Source: Williamsia limnetica
Lineage (GTDB): Bacteria > Actinomycetota > Actinomycetes > Mycobacteriales > Mycobacteriaceae
DNA: 49,781 bases
Reading direction: 5' to 3'
NCBI RefSeq assembly: GCF_003217475.1
Contig: NZ_QJSP01000006.1
Coordinates: 1 to 49,781, forward strand
This document shows positions 1-7,800 of the stretch, piece by piece. Under the pieces are notes generated by a model. That model ran no database searches. It was not told where the DNA came from and worked only from the letters and a program-made list of their open reading frames with translations. A program made the translations under genes and the position numbers. Numbering within the stretch: position 1 is the stretch's first letter; every line of letters starts with the position of its first letter.

Positions 1-227
1 AGAAAACCGTCAAGGATCAGTCGGCGGCATCTTCCCGGGAAGGGGGCATGTATCCAGATTCGTCATCATTGGGGCCGACTGAGTCCAATGGTATCGCATC
101 GAACATATGTGCGCAAGGGTCTCGTGCGGTCAATTCCCGTGATCTGCAACATCTTTCGCCGCACGAACAACTTTTGCGGATCTGCCGATCACAGCTTACC
201 GAAGGGCTCTGACATCGCGAATATTGA
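1..227. other. Left-edge stretch without a supported gene
   Basis: Nothing here looks like a complete gene. A short reading frame on the minus strand ends near position 17 with a hydrophilic tail, but it has no recognisable family or ribosome binding site. A 12-bp palindrome (CTTCCCGGGAAG) lies at about 30-41. The TetR gene that follows ends at 228. Confidence 0.4.
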
Positions 228-836
228 TCAGGGGCGGGGCAAGACCAAGCGCATCGCATGTGCGACGACGGCATCGAGATCATTTCCGAGGTTGCCGGAC
301 AACCACTGCTGGGCAAGCTCGGCCATCGCTCCGGTGTACATGGATGCGCCGACCCGGGCCGCAATAGGGTCCGAGGCCGGCTGGATGTGTCCGCTCTCGC
401 TCAAGACGACGTCGCGCAGCAAATCCTGGGTGAGCGCCCGACGCTCGGCCAGCACCGGATTCGCGCGGGCATCGGTGAAGAGGATGCGTCCGCGCCTGGG
501 GTCGGCGGAGCTGAATCCCAGGACTGCTTTGATGCCTGCGTGGGTGCGCGCTCGAACGGAGGTGCCGGCTGCCGTGATGGCTTGCTCGACGTCGGTCGCG
601 AGATCGAACGCGACCCGGTCGTAGACGGCTCCCAACAGCTCGCCGGTGTCGGCGAAATTTTCGTAGAAGTATCGAGTGTTGAGCTCGCACTCGCGGCACA
701 CCGACCGAACCGACAGGGCTGCCTCGCCGCCGGAGCCGAAGAGCGCGAACGCGGCGTCGACCAGGAGTGCGCGCCGTTCTGTGCGGCGGTCGTGTAGCGG
801 AACGCCGGCCCATCGGGTGGGGGAGGACATCACCAC
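228..836 (-). CDS. TetR family transcriptional regulator
   Basis: A 202-residue one-domain repressor. The N-terminal third has the TetR helix-turn-helix pattern: a basic helix beginning RRTERRALLVDAAF, then SVRSVCRECELNTRYFYENF at roughly residues 41-60, where the recognition helix ends in the typical YFYENF. The C-terminal part is the variable ligand-binding and dimerisation domain. The gene is transcribed away from the MpaB-like oxygenase gene at 942, with a 105-bp spacer containing a palindrome, so it most likely represses that gene and itself; the ligand cannot be inferred. Two start codons (836 and 830) lie two codons apart and either could be used. Confidence 0.88.
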   Translation of the reverse strand: MVMSSPTRWAGVPLHDRRTERRALLVDAAFALFGSGGEAALSVRSVCRECELNTRYFYENFADTGELLGAVYDRVAFDLATDVEQAITAAGTSVRARTHAGIKAVLGFSSADPRRGRILFTDARANPVLAERRALTQDLLRDVVLSESGHIQPASDPIAARVGASMYTGAMAELAQQWLSGNLGNDLDAVVAHAMRLVLPRP

Positions 837-871
837 ACCATAGATGGTTCGGAGTTTCTCCGGTCAAAGTC

Positions 872-933
872 TGGTCACGACCGTCGCCAGAACCTAGTCT
901 GGTTACAGACGTAGCCAAACCAACCCCGGAGGA
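872..933 (+). promoter_or_regulatory. Divergent promoter/operator for the MpaB-like gene
   Basis: A -35-like TGGTCA (872-877) and a -10-like TAGTCT (895-900) are separated by 17 bases. A perfect inverted repeat, GTCTG-GTTA-CAGAC, covers 897-910 and overlaps the -10 region, a natural place for the adjacent TetR protein to bind. A related GTCTGGTCAC copy lies about 28 bases upstream. A clear GGAGGA ribosome binding site is at 928-933, 8 bases before the ATG at 942. Promoter boxes are inference; the repeat is seen directly. Confidence 0.5.
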
Positions 934-941
934 TTCATCTC

Positions 942-1940
942 ATGCTGCCGGTTCTACCTCACCAATTAGCTGGTCACTGGCTCAATCAACGCTTCGACGA
1001 CAACATCCGGAAGAACTATTTCCGCGGCATGGAGTTCGCTGGGCCGGAAGGTGACCCGGGGTGGTTCGGCCCTGGTAGCGCAGTGTGGCACGTACATGCG
1101 CATACGTCGGTGATGATCTTCGGGCTGCAGTGCGCGTCGTACCTCGAGCGGCTCGACCCCAGCATCTTCTGGATGGGGATGGACCACTCTCGGCTCGTCG
1201 AGAAAGATGCCGACGGCCGAGCGACGGGCCGGCTCGATCCGGCCGGGATAGCGGTGCGGCTCGGCCATTCGGTGGCGTTTTTCATCGGTACCGCGTACGG
1301 GTCGACCGATACGGCGGAAAGGCTGGCGCGGACGGTTCGCGCGATGCACCACACCATCAAGGGTGTTCGACCCGATGGGCTCTCCTACGACGCGGATGAT
1401 CCCGAGTGGTTGCGGTGGAACTACGCCACCGTTGTCTGGGGCATAGCGACAGCCCACGAGATCTACCATCCGCGGCCGCTGCGAGGCGCAGAGTTGGACC
1501 AGTACTACAGCGAGTTCGTGCGCGTCGGGCACGCGCTGGGCGCTACCGATCTACCCACCACCAAGGCGGAAACACTCGAGTGCCTCGAGTCGTATCTGCC
1601 CAGGCTCGGGCTGACCCACGGAAACGCGGTCGCCACCGGTATCAACGTGACCGATCCGCTGCAGGCAGCGGTGGACTGGGCGGTCCGCGACACGATGCCC
1701 AGCTGGGCCGCGCAACTGGTGATGTACAAACCGCCGAACGCAATCGAGCGCGTCGCGCGGAGGACTGCGGTCTGGACGTCGCTGAACGCGCTGCAGACTG
1801 CGATGGGGACGGCGCCAGAGTTCACGGCGGCCAAAGCGCGGGTCGCAGCAGGAACGTCTGTCCCGCACACGTCGCCGACCTACGAACTCGGAACTGATCC
1901 GGTCCGTGACCGTGAAACAGTGGAAATGACTATGGCATAA
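942..1940 (+). CDS. MpaB family oxygenase (DUF2236)
   Basis: A 332-residue protein of the DUF2236/MpaB family, which includes the latex-clearing protein Lcp and fungal MpaB; characterised members are b-type heme proteins that act oxidatively. The family pattern is visible: an N-terminal GPGSAVWHVHAH segment, the central MHHTIKGVRPDGLSYDADDP segment followed by a W-rich helix, and YYSEFVRVGHALG further on. No signal peptide is evident, so a cytoplasmic enzyme is likely. It has its own promoter and is controlled in all probability by the divergent TetR. Its end lies 20 bases from the convergent P450 stop. The substrate cannot be told from sequence; such genes are frequent in Gordonia, Rhodococcus and Mycobacterium, often in multiple copies. 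Confidence 0.85.
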   Translation: MLPVLPHQLAGHWLNQRFDDNIRKNYFRGMEFAGPEGDPGWFGPGSAVWHVHAHTSVMIFGLQCASYLERLDPSIFWMGMDHSRLVEKDADGRATGRLDPAGIAVRLGHSVAFFIGTAYGSTDTAERLARTVRAMHHTIKGVRPDGLSYDADDPEWLRWNYATVVWGIATAHEIYHPRPLRGAELDQYYSEFVRVGHALGATDLPTTKAETLECLESYLPRLGLTHGNAVATGINVTDPLQAAVDWAVRDTMPSWAAQLVMYKPPNAIERVARRTAVWTSLNALQTAMGTAPEFTAAKARVAAGTSVPHTSPTYELGTDPVRDRETVEMTMA

Positions 1941-1960
1941 ACGAACTCAGGTGACGCTGA

Positions 1961-3391
1961 TCATATTCTCGTCAGTTGCACGGGCAGCCCGTCTGCGGGT
2001 GTCGGCCCGGTTCCCCAGGTCATCAGTGGGGTGTACGACTCAGGAACGGTCCAACGGAAATCGAGGAGCATTCTGTGCAGGATCGCCTTCACCGTGAGTC
2101 CGGCGAAGTGCATCCCGATGCACTTGTGGGCACCGGCGCCGAAGGGCGACCAGGCATACCTCTCCAGCTTCTTCAGGGTGGCGGGATCGTCGAATCTGCC
2201 AGGGTCGAACACGTCCGGACGGTCCCACCAGGTGTCCGTTCGCATCGATGTGTGGATGCTCAGCGCTATCTCGGTGCCGCGAGGGATGTAGTGACCCGCG
2301 ATGCTGGTGTCTTCGGTGGCCTGTCGAAACAGCGTGCCCGCGGGTGCGTACATCCTGAGCGACTCTTTGAACGCGCAGTCCAGAAGGTGCGCCGAGTTGA
2401 GCTCTTCGATGGTCGGTTCGGCGGACCGTCGACCGGCCTCATCGCGCAGATCTTGCTGCAGCGCAGGGTCTTTACCAAGGTGGTACAGCAACATGGACAA
2501 GGCGATGGTGCTGGTGTCGTGCGCGGCCATGAGTAGGAAGATCATGTGGTTGGTGATGTCGTCGTCGCTGAACGTGTGACCCTCCTCCGTCTCGGAGTGG
2601 CACAGCACGGTGAAGAGATCGTCGCCGGTTCCTGCCCGCCGATCGGTGATCGCACCAATGAAGTAGCGTTGTAGTTCTCGGCGTCCTCGCAAACCACGCG
2701 ACCAGCGTCCTGCTGGAACTGGTTGTCGCACAATGGCTTGTGCGCCGCCGACGGCGTCGTCGAAGGCGCGGGTGAGGAGTCGGGCAGTTGTCCCGTCTGC
2801 GGGCTCTCCGACGAACACCTGGCTCGCCATCGCGAGCAGCAGGGCCTTCACCCGGTCGTAGATCAGGACTGGATCTCCCGGAGTCCAAGTCGCAAGCGTG
2901 TCGGCGACGAGTGGTCGGGTCATGTCGAGATAGCCGATGAGTCGCGCGCGAGTGAAGGCTTGCTGCATGATCCGTCGATGAAGAAGGTGTTCGCCGAAGT
3001 CCAGCAGCATGAGGCCGCGGTGGAAGAAGGGGCCGATGACAGGCTTCCAACCGGCCTCGCTCGAGAAGACCTTGTCTCTGTCGAGCCAGACTTCATGCAG
3101 CGCTTCAGGGCTGACCACCGAGACGACGCGGAACCCGATGGCGCCGGTCCAGAACACCGGTCCGAATCGGCGATACCGATTGCGTCCGAACTCGAGTGGT
3201 TCGGCGATGCTCTCCAGTGCGTGTCCCAGGCCCGGGACACCGTAACTGCCCATCACGGGCTTCAGGCCACTGCCGGCGGGAGGCGTTGCGAGGGGTTGCG
3301 CTGCAGCTGGATACAACGCGGTCACTCGAGCGCCGGTTCGTTGTATGGCGTGTGCGATGGCGGTTCGCGAGAGCAGGTCGGCAGTTTTCAT
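1961..3391 (-). CDS. Cytochrome P450, CYP136-like
   Basis: A 476-residue P450 monooxygenase. Canonical motifs are present: I-helix AAHDTS (289-294), ExxR as KESLR (E343-R346), and the heme-binding loop FGAGAHKCIG with cysteine 424. An N-terminal PPAGSGLKPVMG followed by VIGPFFHRGLMLLDF and HRRIMQQAF closely match M. tuberculosis CYP136 as I remember it, and the gene order TetR / SDR / P450 is the same as around that gene. The frame is open further upstream, but the ATG at 3391 overlaps the TGA of the SDR gene as ATGA, so this start is chosen. It needs external electron donors, and none is encoded in the window. The physiological substrate of CYP136 is not established, so none is proposed. Confidence 0.92.
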   Translation of the reverse strand: MKTADLLSRTAIAHAIQRTGARVTALYPAAAQPLATPPAGSGLKPVMGSYGVPGLGHALESIAEPLEFGRNRYRRFGPVFWTGAIGFRVVSVVSPEALHEVWLDRDKVFSSEAGWKPVIGPFFHRGLMLLDFGEHLLHRRIMQQAFTRARLIGYLDMTRPLVADTLATWTPGDPVLIYDRVKALLLAMASQVFVGEPADGTTARLLTRAFDDAVGGAQAIVRQPVPAGRWSRGLRGRRELQRYFIGAITDRRAGTGDDLFTVLCHSETEEGHTFSDDDITNHMIFLLMAAHDTSTIALSMLLYHLGKDPALQQDLRDEAGRRSAEPTIEELNSAHLLDCAFKESLRMYAPAGTLFRQATEDTSIAGHYIPRGTEIALSIHTSMRTDTWWDRPDVFDPGRFDDPATLKKLERYAWSPFGAGAHKCIGMHFAGLTVKAILHRMLLDFRWTVPESYTPLMTWGTGPTPADGLPVQLTRI

Positions 3392-4197
3392 GGGGTCGTT
3401 GTCCTGTCGAGGTAGGCCTTGCGTTGGCCTGGATCGAAGGCGCCGGGTTCTCGTCCGCCGACCAGGCTTTTGGCGCCGAGGAGAAGGTTCTCGGGAACTC
3501 CCTGCTCGACCAGACCCATCGGGGCCAGCCAGCGTGGCACTGTCACCTCGGGACGACCGTGCCGGGTGCTGGCGACGATGGCCTGTGCGACATCCCCGGG
3601 ATCCAGAGTTGGCTGGAGCCTCAAGGTGACCCCGGACGTCAGGTCGGTGCGGGTGGCAGCGGGCATCACCGTGGTCAGGGTGACCCCGGTTCCGATCAGC
3701 TCGGCGCGAATCGCTCGTGACAGCGCGACGACCCCGAACTTGGAGGCACAATAAGTGGCCATCCCCGGAGTGGACACCTTGCCGGCCATGGACGACACGT
3801 TGACGATATGCCCACGACGCCGAGCGATCATGTGAGGCAACACAAGCCGGGTTCCGGTGACCACCGCACCGAGATTGATGGCCAGTTCGCGGTGTAGCGC
3901 GTCGAGACTGTTCTCGACAAAGCGCCCCATGATCTGGATCCCGGCATTGTTCACCAACACGTCGATGTCGTCGCCGTCGGCGATGGCCACCAGGAAGTCT
4001 CGGAAGCTGGTCGCATCGGTGACATCGAGAAGATTTGCCCGCGCGCCGATCTCATCGGCGGTTGCCGTGGCCGCATCGAGGTCGATGTCGCCGATGGTGA
4101 CGATCGCGCCGCGTGCCACCATTGCTGCGGCAGTTGCTTTACCGATGCCGCGTGCCCCGCCCGTCACGCCCACCCGGGCACCTTCGAGGTCGATCAC
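3388..4197 (-). CDS. SDR family NAD(P)-dependent oxidoreductase
   Basis: A 269-residue classical short-chain dehydrogenase. It shows the cofactor loop GGARGIG (13-19), NNAG (83-86), the catalytic serine region VNVSS (132-136) and the YCASK catalytic pair (Y149, K153). The acidic GDID after strand 2 favours NAD over NADP. The C-terminal 70 residues extend beyond the minimal fold and are typical of mycobacterial SDRs such as the one beside CYP136. The start is GTG at 4197, overlapping the upstream stop as GTGA, and the stop overlaps the P450 start as ATGA, so all three genes are translationally coupled. It probably oxidises the alcohol formed by the P450 (inference). Confidence 0.92.
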   Translation of the reverse strand: MIDLEGARVGVTGGARGIGKATAAAMVARGAIVTIGDIDLDAATATADEIGARANLLDVTDATSFRDFLVAIADGDDIDVLVNNAGIQIMGRFVENSLDALHRELAINLGAVVTGTRLVLPHMIARRRGHIVNVSSMAGKVSTPGMATYCASKFGVVALSRAIRAELIGTGVTLTTVMPAATRTDLTSGVTLRLQPTLDPGDVAQAIVASTRHGRPEVTVPRWLAPMGLVEQGVPENLLLGAKSLVGGREPGAFDPGQRKAYLDRTTTP

Positions 4198-4880
4198 AGT
4201 GGGCTGTCGATCGGCTCACGCAATGCGAAATGCGCAATGAGGCGAACCTCTCCCGACCGCATGGTGAGTAGCGCTCGGCCGAGGTATATCCCGGGTACCA
4301 GTTCGACGATCTCGTCGCGGGTTCGCTTGATGGGGAAGGTTCGAACGCTGGGATTCATGTACTCGGGAACCCCGTAGTCGAGCGCGCGGACCATCACCCG
4401 GGGCTCGATGCGGCCCTTCTCGATTGAATGGTTGAAGTCGAAGCCTTCCACCTCGCCGTCGCCCCGCCGCAATCCCCGATATCCGGCAGCGACAATCGGC
4501 ATCGCCAGCCGAGCGATCGGGGCGAGACGGTTGAAACCGGTGCCGGCGCCCCGATCGAACGTCTTGCCCTGCCAGGTCGGATTGATACGCATCAGCGGGT
4601 TGGCCAGGTGTGCCTCAGGGATCCCGAACAGCTTCCCGACGATGAGCCCCTCGAGCTTGCCGTCGGGCCCGTCGGGTGCGGTGCCTTCGCCGAACAGGAT
4701 GGACAACGCGGGCAAGTCGCCTCGATCGCCGAGTTCCTTGATGTACTGCCACGTCGCGGCCCGGGCGACGGTGGGATGACTCTGCGCCATCCCGTGCAGC
4801 TCGGCGAGCATCGCTCTGACCGCCGAGGCCTCTCGCCTTCCCTCGCCGGATGAATCAACCTGCTGCACCGGTGCAGACAT
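4194..4880 (-). CDS. Conserved hypothetical protein, first gene of the P450 operon
   Basis: A 228-residue protein whose family I do not recognise with certainty. The first 90 residues are mostly helical and charged; the second half is predicted mixed beta (GLIVGKLFGIP, WQGKTFDRG, then TFPIKRTRDEIVELVPGIYLGRALL), somewhat reminiscent of small beta-barrel ligand-binding proteins such as the GXWXG/DUF4334 group, but the tryptophan signature is not convincing. No signal peptide or membrane segment is seen. It begins the three-gene operon with the SDR and P450, so a role in substrate binding or delivery is possible. The divergent TetR starts about 118 bases away. Confidence 0.7.
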   Translation of the reverse strand: MSAPVQQVDSSGEGRREASAVRAMLAELHGMAQSHPTVARAATWQYIKELGDRGDLPALSILFGEGTAPDGPDGKLEGLIVGKLFGIPEAHLANPLMRINPTWQGKTFDRGAGTGFNRLAPIARLAMPIVAAGYRGLRRGDGEVEGFDFNHSIEKGRIEPRVMVRALDYGVPEYMNPSVRTFPIKRTRDEIVELVPGIYLGRALLTMRSGEVRLIAHFALREPIDSPL

Positions 4881-4894
4881 TCACGAACCCCCGT

Positions 4895-4946
4895 ATCTGG
4901 TACGAATCAGTGCCAAATAGCACTCTGGGACGAAACGGTACCAGAT
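4895..4946. promoter_or_regulatory. Inverted-repeat operator between the P450 operon and TetR
   Basis: The 9-base arm ATCTGGTAC (4895-4903) recurs as its exact reverse complement GTACCAGAT (4938-4946), 34 bases apart. Inside lies a second inverted repeat AGTGC-CAAATA-GCACT (4909-4924). Such paired sites between a TetR gene and its divergent target are the expected location for repressor binding, perhaps with two dimers. The outer right arm overlaps the earliest possible TetR ATG at 4945, one reason to prefer the GTG at 4999 as the TetR start. Confidence 0.55.
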
Positions 4947-4998
4947 GGGGTGGGCCCGTAAAGGCGTACTTTTGGCGTCCAATGCGAAACTTGCGAGC

Positions 4999-5661
4999 GT
5001 GACCGGTGGCGGCGAGCGTAACTATGCGGGCACGAGCGCAGCGGCTCGTGTCGAGAAGAGGCGTGCGAGCCTGCTGGATGCCGCCCTCACCGAGATGGCG
5101 GAAGGTCGCTGGCGTTCGGTGACCGTTGCAAGCGTGTGTACGGATGCGCGACTGAACAAGCGCTACTTCTACGAGAGTTTCGACGATCTCGACCAACTCG
5201 CTGACGCGGTGATCGACATGGTCGCGGGCGAAGTGGGCGTTGCGGCGATCGGTGGCTTCATCAAGACTGCTGAGTCTGCGCTGCACGACCAGGCGAGCAG
5301 TGTGGTCGCTGCAGTGGTTGACGTACTCGGTGAGGATCGGCGGAAGGCATTGGTTCTGCTGGGTGGCGTATCGACGGCGACCAGTCAGGACGACAAGCGG
5401 AGGGCGGCGATCTCGGGGCTGACGACGGTGCTGGTCGACCACGCGCGCAAGATTCATGACGTCGCGCTCGAGCGTGATTCTTTGGCAGCCACCGGCCCGG
5501 CGTTTGTCATCGGTGGAACCGCTCAGACAATCCTGTCGTGGGTGAACGGTGACTTGCCCGTCAGCCGTGATCAACTGATCGGCGACATCACTGCCCTGTG
5601 GCTCGCTCTAGGTGAAAGCGCCTCTGGCATAGCGCGATCGAGGATCGAACCGGAAGCATGA
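4999..5661 (+). CDS. TetR family transcriptional regulator of the P450/SDR operon
   Basis: About 220 residues. The helix-turn-helix region is clear: RVEKRRASLLDAAL, then SVTVASVCTDARLNKRYFYE with the YFYESF recognition-helix ending. The rest is a helical ligand-binding domain with a long alanine/valine-rich core. The GTG at 4999 places the DNA-binding domain about 15 residues from the N-terminus, normal for TetR; an in-frame ATG at 4945 would add 18 atypical residues and sit on the operator repeat. The gene diverges from the hypothetical-SDR-P450 operon and is its probable repressor. Its last 74 bases overlap the end of the convergent serine hydrolase gene. Confidence 0.85.
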   Translation: MTGGGERNYAGTSAAARVEKRRASLLDAALTEMAEGRWRSVTVASVCTDARLNKRYFYESFDDLDQLADAVIDMVAGEVGVAAIGGFIKTAESALHDQASSVVAAVVDVLGEDRRKALVLLGGVSTATSQDDKRRAAISGLTTVLVDHARKIHDVALERDSLAATGPAFVIGGTAQTILSWVNGDLPVSRDQLIGDITALWLALGESASGIARSRIEPEA

Positions 5662-7027
5662 GCAGCGCCGCGGCGAGTGACCAAGTGATGAGGGACAGGA
5701 TCAGCATGATCGCGGCGTCGGGCATCCATAGCCGCATCACCCGAAGGTCGGCGCCAAAGAAGCTCGGCAGCAAGCAGAGTCCGCTGACGATCGCGATTGC
5801 GGCGACGGCTGTCGTCCAGCGCAGTAAGCGTCGGGCCGGACGCCACCAGGACGTGACGGCCAGCGCGAGACCGAGTGCCCCAACTGCTGAGACCACCCAG
5901 GGGAGAGCCGTGAGCAGCGGGTTGCCGTCTGTCGCCGCCGGTGATTGCCCGTTGAGCATCAGCAACACGTTTTCGGCAATTGAGGCGAGTACGGGGGCCT
6001 TGGCTTCGCTGTAGGCGTTGGCCAGGACAACCGCGGCCTGGCCGTCCGGGCCGAGCATCACATGGGCGAAATAGCCTGGTGTGGCTCCGGTGTGGTGCAC
6101 CAACGGTCCGAGATCCGACGGTGTGATCCGCCAGCCGTAACCGTAGTCGTCATCGCCGGCATCAACTCGCGGCGTGTGCAACTGTCGCAACAATTCTGGG
6201 TCAAGAACATCGGGGTTGGCCCCAGCGTGGGCACGTGCGTAGCGGGCGAGGTCGTCGAGAGTGGACGCGACGTAGCCGAAAGGTGTTCCTGATTCGTCGA
6301 ATCCGGGGGAGTACCTGCGAGGCGATCCCCACCAGTAGCGATGGCCGGGCGGTAGATCTGATGCGGCGTCGGAGGTGGTCGCGGTGCCGCGCATGTCCAG
6401 CGGTTCGAGCAGATCGGTCCTGAGTACTTCACCGAACGGCTTGCCGTCGAGCTGCTCCACGAGCGCGCCGAGGATCAAGTAGTTGGCGTCGCTGTACTCG
6501 TATCGCCCTTGCGTACCGGAGTACTCCAGGTCTTCTGCAGCACGTCGGACGGCGCCGGGAGAATTGTCGAACCGTTCGGCGACCGCGAGACCATCGGCGC
6601 CCGAGAACCCGCTGGTGTGGGTGAGGAGTTCCTCGACCGTGGGAGAGGTCGCCACGAGCCAAGGGAGGTGATCCCCGACAGGGTCGGTCAACGCCAGGAC
6701 GCCCCTGTCGACGTGCTGCATGACCGCCGCGGCGGTCATCGATTTTGCCAGTGAACCGATCAAGAATGAGGTGTTCCGGGTGATTGGAACTCCATTGCCG
6801 TCAGCACCAGACGTCCACTCGAAGTCGGCCACCCCGGGTGACAGCACCGTGGTGGCCAGGCCCGGAATTTTCTGGTCCGCCACTACTTCGGCCAGGTAGT
6901 CCGCGGCGGCTGTCTTCTCGGCGGCGGTCGCCGTGGTCGGTTCGCTCGTCGCCGGGCCGGCCGCGGTCGAGATCAGTACGGCACCGAGTGTCGCGACTGC
7001 GAGGATCGTGCGGACGCATCTGAGCAT
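5588..7027 (-). CDS. Serine hydrolase (beta-lactamase/PBP-like) with C-terminal membrane segments
   Basis: A 479-residue class C beta-lactamase-like hydrolase. An N-terminal hydrophobic stretch (about 8-25, ending in TAAGPA) looks like a signal peptide. The catalytic S-x-x-K motif is SLAK (S92, K95) and the second motif is YSDANY near residue 178, with aspartate where the family usually has asparagine. A third-motif candidate HHTGATPGY lies near residue 312. After about residue 365 come three hydrophobic helices, so the catalytic domain is probably outside the cell and tethered. Family members act as esterases, D-aminopeptidases or lactamases; which one is unknown. Expression is probably controlled by the divergent TetR through the operators at 7044-7080. 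Confidence 0.87.
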   Translation of the reverse strand: MLRCVRTILAVATLGAVLISTAAGPATSEPTTATAAEKTAAADYLAEVVADQKIPGLATTVLSPGVADFEWTSGADGNGVPITRNTSFLIGSLAKSMTAAAVMQHVDRGVLALTDPVGDHLPWLVATSPTVEELLTHTSGFSGADGLAVAERFDNSPGAVRRAAEDLEYSGTQGRYEYSDANYLILGALVEQLDGKPFGEVLRTDLLEPLDMRGTATTSDAASDLPPGHRYWWGSPRRYSPGFDESGTPFGYVASTLDDLARYARAHAGANPDVLDPELLRQLHTPRVDAGDDDYGYGWRITPSDLGPLVHHTGATPGYFAHVMLGPDGQAAVVLANAYSEAKAPVLASIAENVLLMLNGQSPAATDGNPLLTALPWVVSAVGALGLALAVTSWWRPARRLLRWTTAVAAIAIVSGLCLLPSFFGADLRVMRLWMPDAAIMLILSLITWSLAAALLMLPVRSSIALCQRRFHLERATGQ

Positions 7028-7043
7028 GCTCGCTCATCCTTTC

Positions 7044-7080
7044 CAATATGTGCATATTGTTTTGCTGGCTAATATAGCCA
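7044..7080. promoter_or_regulatory. Two tandem TetR operators
   Basis: A perfect palindrome CAATATG-TG-CATATTG occupies 7044-7059. A second, diverged copy TAATATAGCCATATTG follows from about 7070; aligned as AATATnnCATATTGTTT the two copies are offset by 26 bases. An overlapping inverted repeat GGCTA-ATA-TAGCC spans 7067-7079. The AT-rich sites stand out in the GC-rich DNA and lie exactly between the divergent serine hydrolase and TetR genes, overlapping the likely -10 regions, so they are very likely the repressor binding sites. Confidence 0.7.
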
Positions 7081-7116
7081 TATTGTTTCGGAACGCAAGT
7101 GGGCTACCATCGATTG

Positions 7117-7755
7117 ATGGCACGAACGGCGAATCACGACAAACGGCGGGCGCAAATTCTCGGTGGGGTGCGCACCGTCGCAACCAGTTCGGGGATCGGA
7201 CGGGTGACAGTCGCGCGCGCGGCGGAGGCGGCCGGCGTGTCCGTGGGGTTGGTGCAGCACTACTACTCGTCGAAAGAAGAACTTCTCATCGACACCTTCG
7301 CTTCAGTCCGTGTTGACGTGCTCACCAGGATCGACGCCGAGATCGCGCGCGCTGAGAAGCGGGGGTCGCGTATCGAGCAGATGCTGGTCGACGGCTTGGG
7401 TCAGCTGTTGCCGATCGGTGCGCGTAAGCGGGACGAGGTGTACGTCGCGCACGCGTTCGCCGGGCTGGCTCTTGAAGACCCAACGCTCCGCGGGCATCTG
7501 CGAACAGCAAATGAACAATTGCAGCAACGGGTCGCCACGGGTCTGACCAACGGCAAGGAATGCGGTGAGGTCGATCCGAGTCTCGACGTCGATGAGGTGG
7601 CCTACGCGCTGGTGGCGTTGACCGACGGGCTTGCCGCGCGGTTACTGGTCCACGCCGGGGCGGCTCAGAAAAAGTGGGCGCTCGACTCTCTACGGGCACG
7701 CGCCCGCGAGCTGTGCCCGGGGGAGTGCGCACATCGCCGGGAAAACAGCGGTTGA
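7117..7755 (+). CDS. TetR family transcriptional regulator
   Basis: A 212-residue repressor. The helix-turn-helix runs through RRAQILGGVRTVATSSGIGR and TVARAAEAAGVSVGLVQHYY, followed by SSKEELLIDTF, which resembles the BetI/TetR_C_6 subgroup. The in-frame ATG at 7099 would add six residues; the ATG at 7117 is better placed relative to the operators and gives the usual short N-terminus (MARTANHDKRRAQIL). The gene diverges from the membrane-tethered serine hydrolase and probably represses both genes. Its stop codon lies within the long terminator hairpin at 7752. Confidence 0.88.
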   Translation: MARTANHDKRRAQILGGVRTVATSSGIGRVTVARAAEAAGVSVGLVQHYYSSKEELLIDTFASVRVDVLTRIDAEIARAEKRGSRIEQMLVDGLGQLLPIGARKRDEVYVAHAFAGLALEDPTLRGHLRTANEQLQQRVATGLTNGKECGEVDPSLDVDEVAYALVALTDGLAARLLVHAGAAQKKWALDSLRARARELCPGECAHRRENSG

Positions 7756-7785
7756 GGCCCTGCATCCGAGGATGCAGGGCCTCAA
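7752..7785. terminator. Bidirectional terminator hairpin
   Basis: A perfect 16-bp stem (TTGAGGCCCTGCATCC and its complement) with a two-base centre, covering the TGA of the TetR gene at 7753-7755 and ending 16 bases before the stop of the convergent CPBP protease gene. There is no U-tract on either side, common in high-GC actinobacteria. Its position between convergent genes fits a shared terminator. Confidence 0.75.
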
Positions 7786-7800
7786 CGTTGCCGGGCGGCA

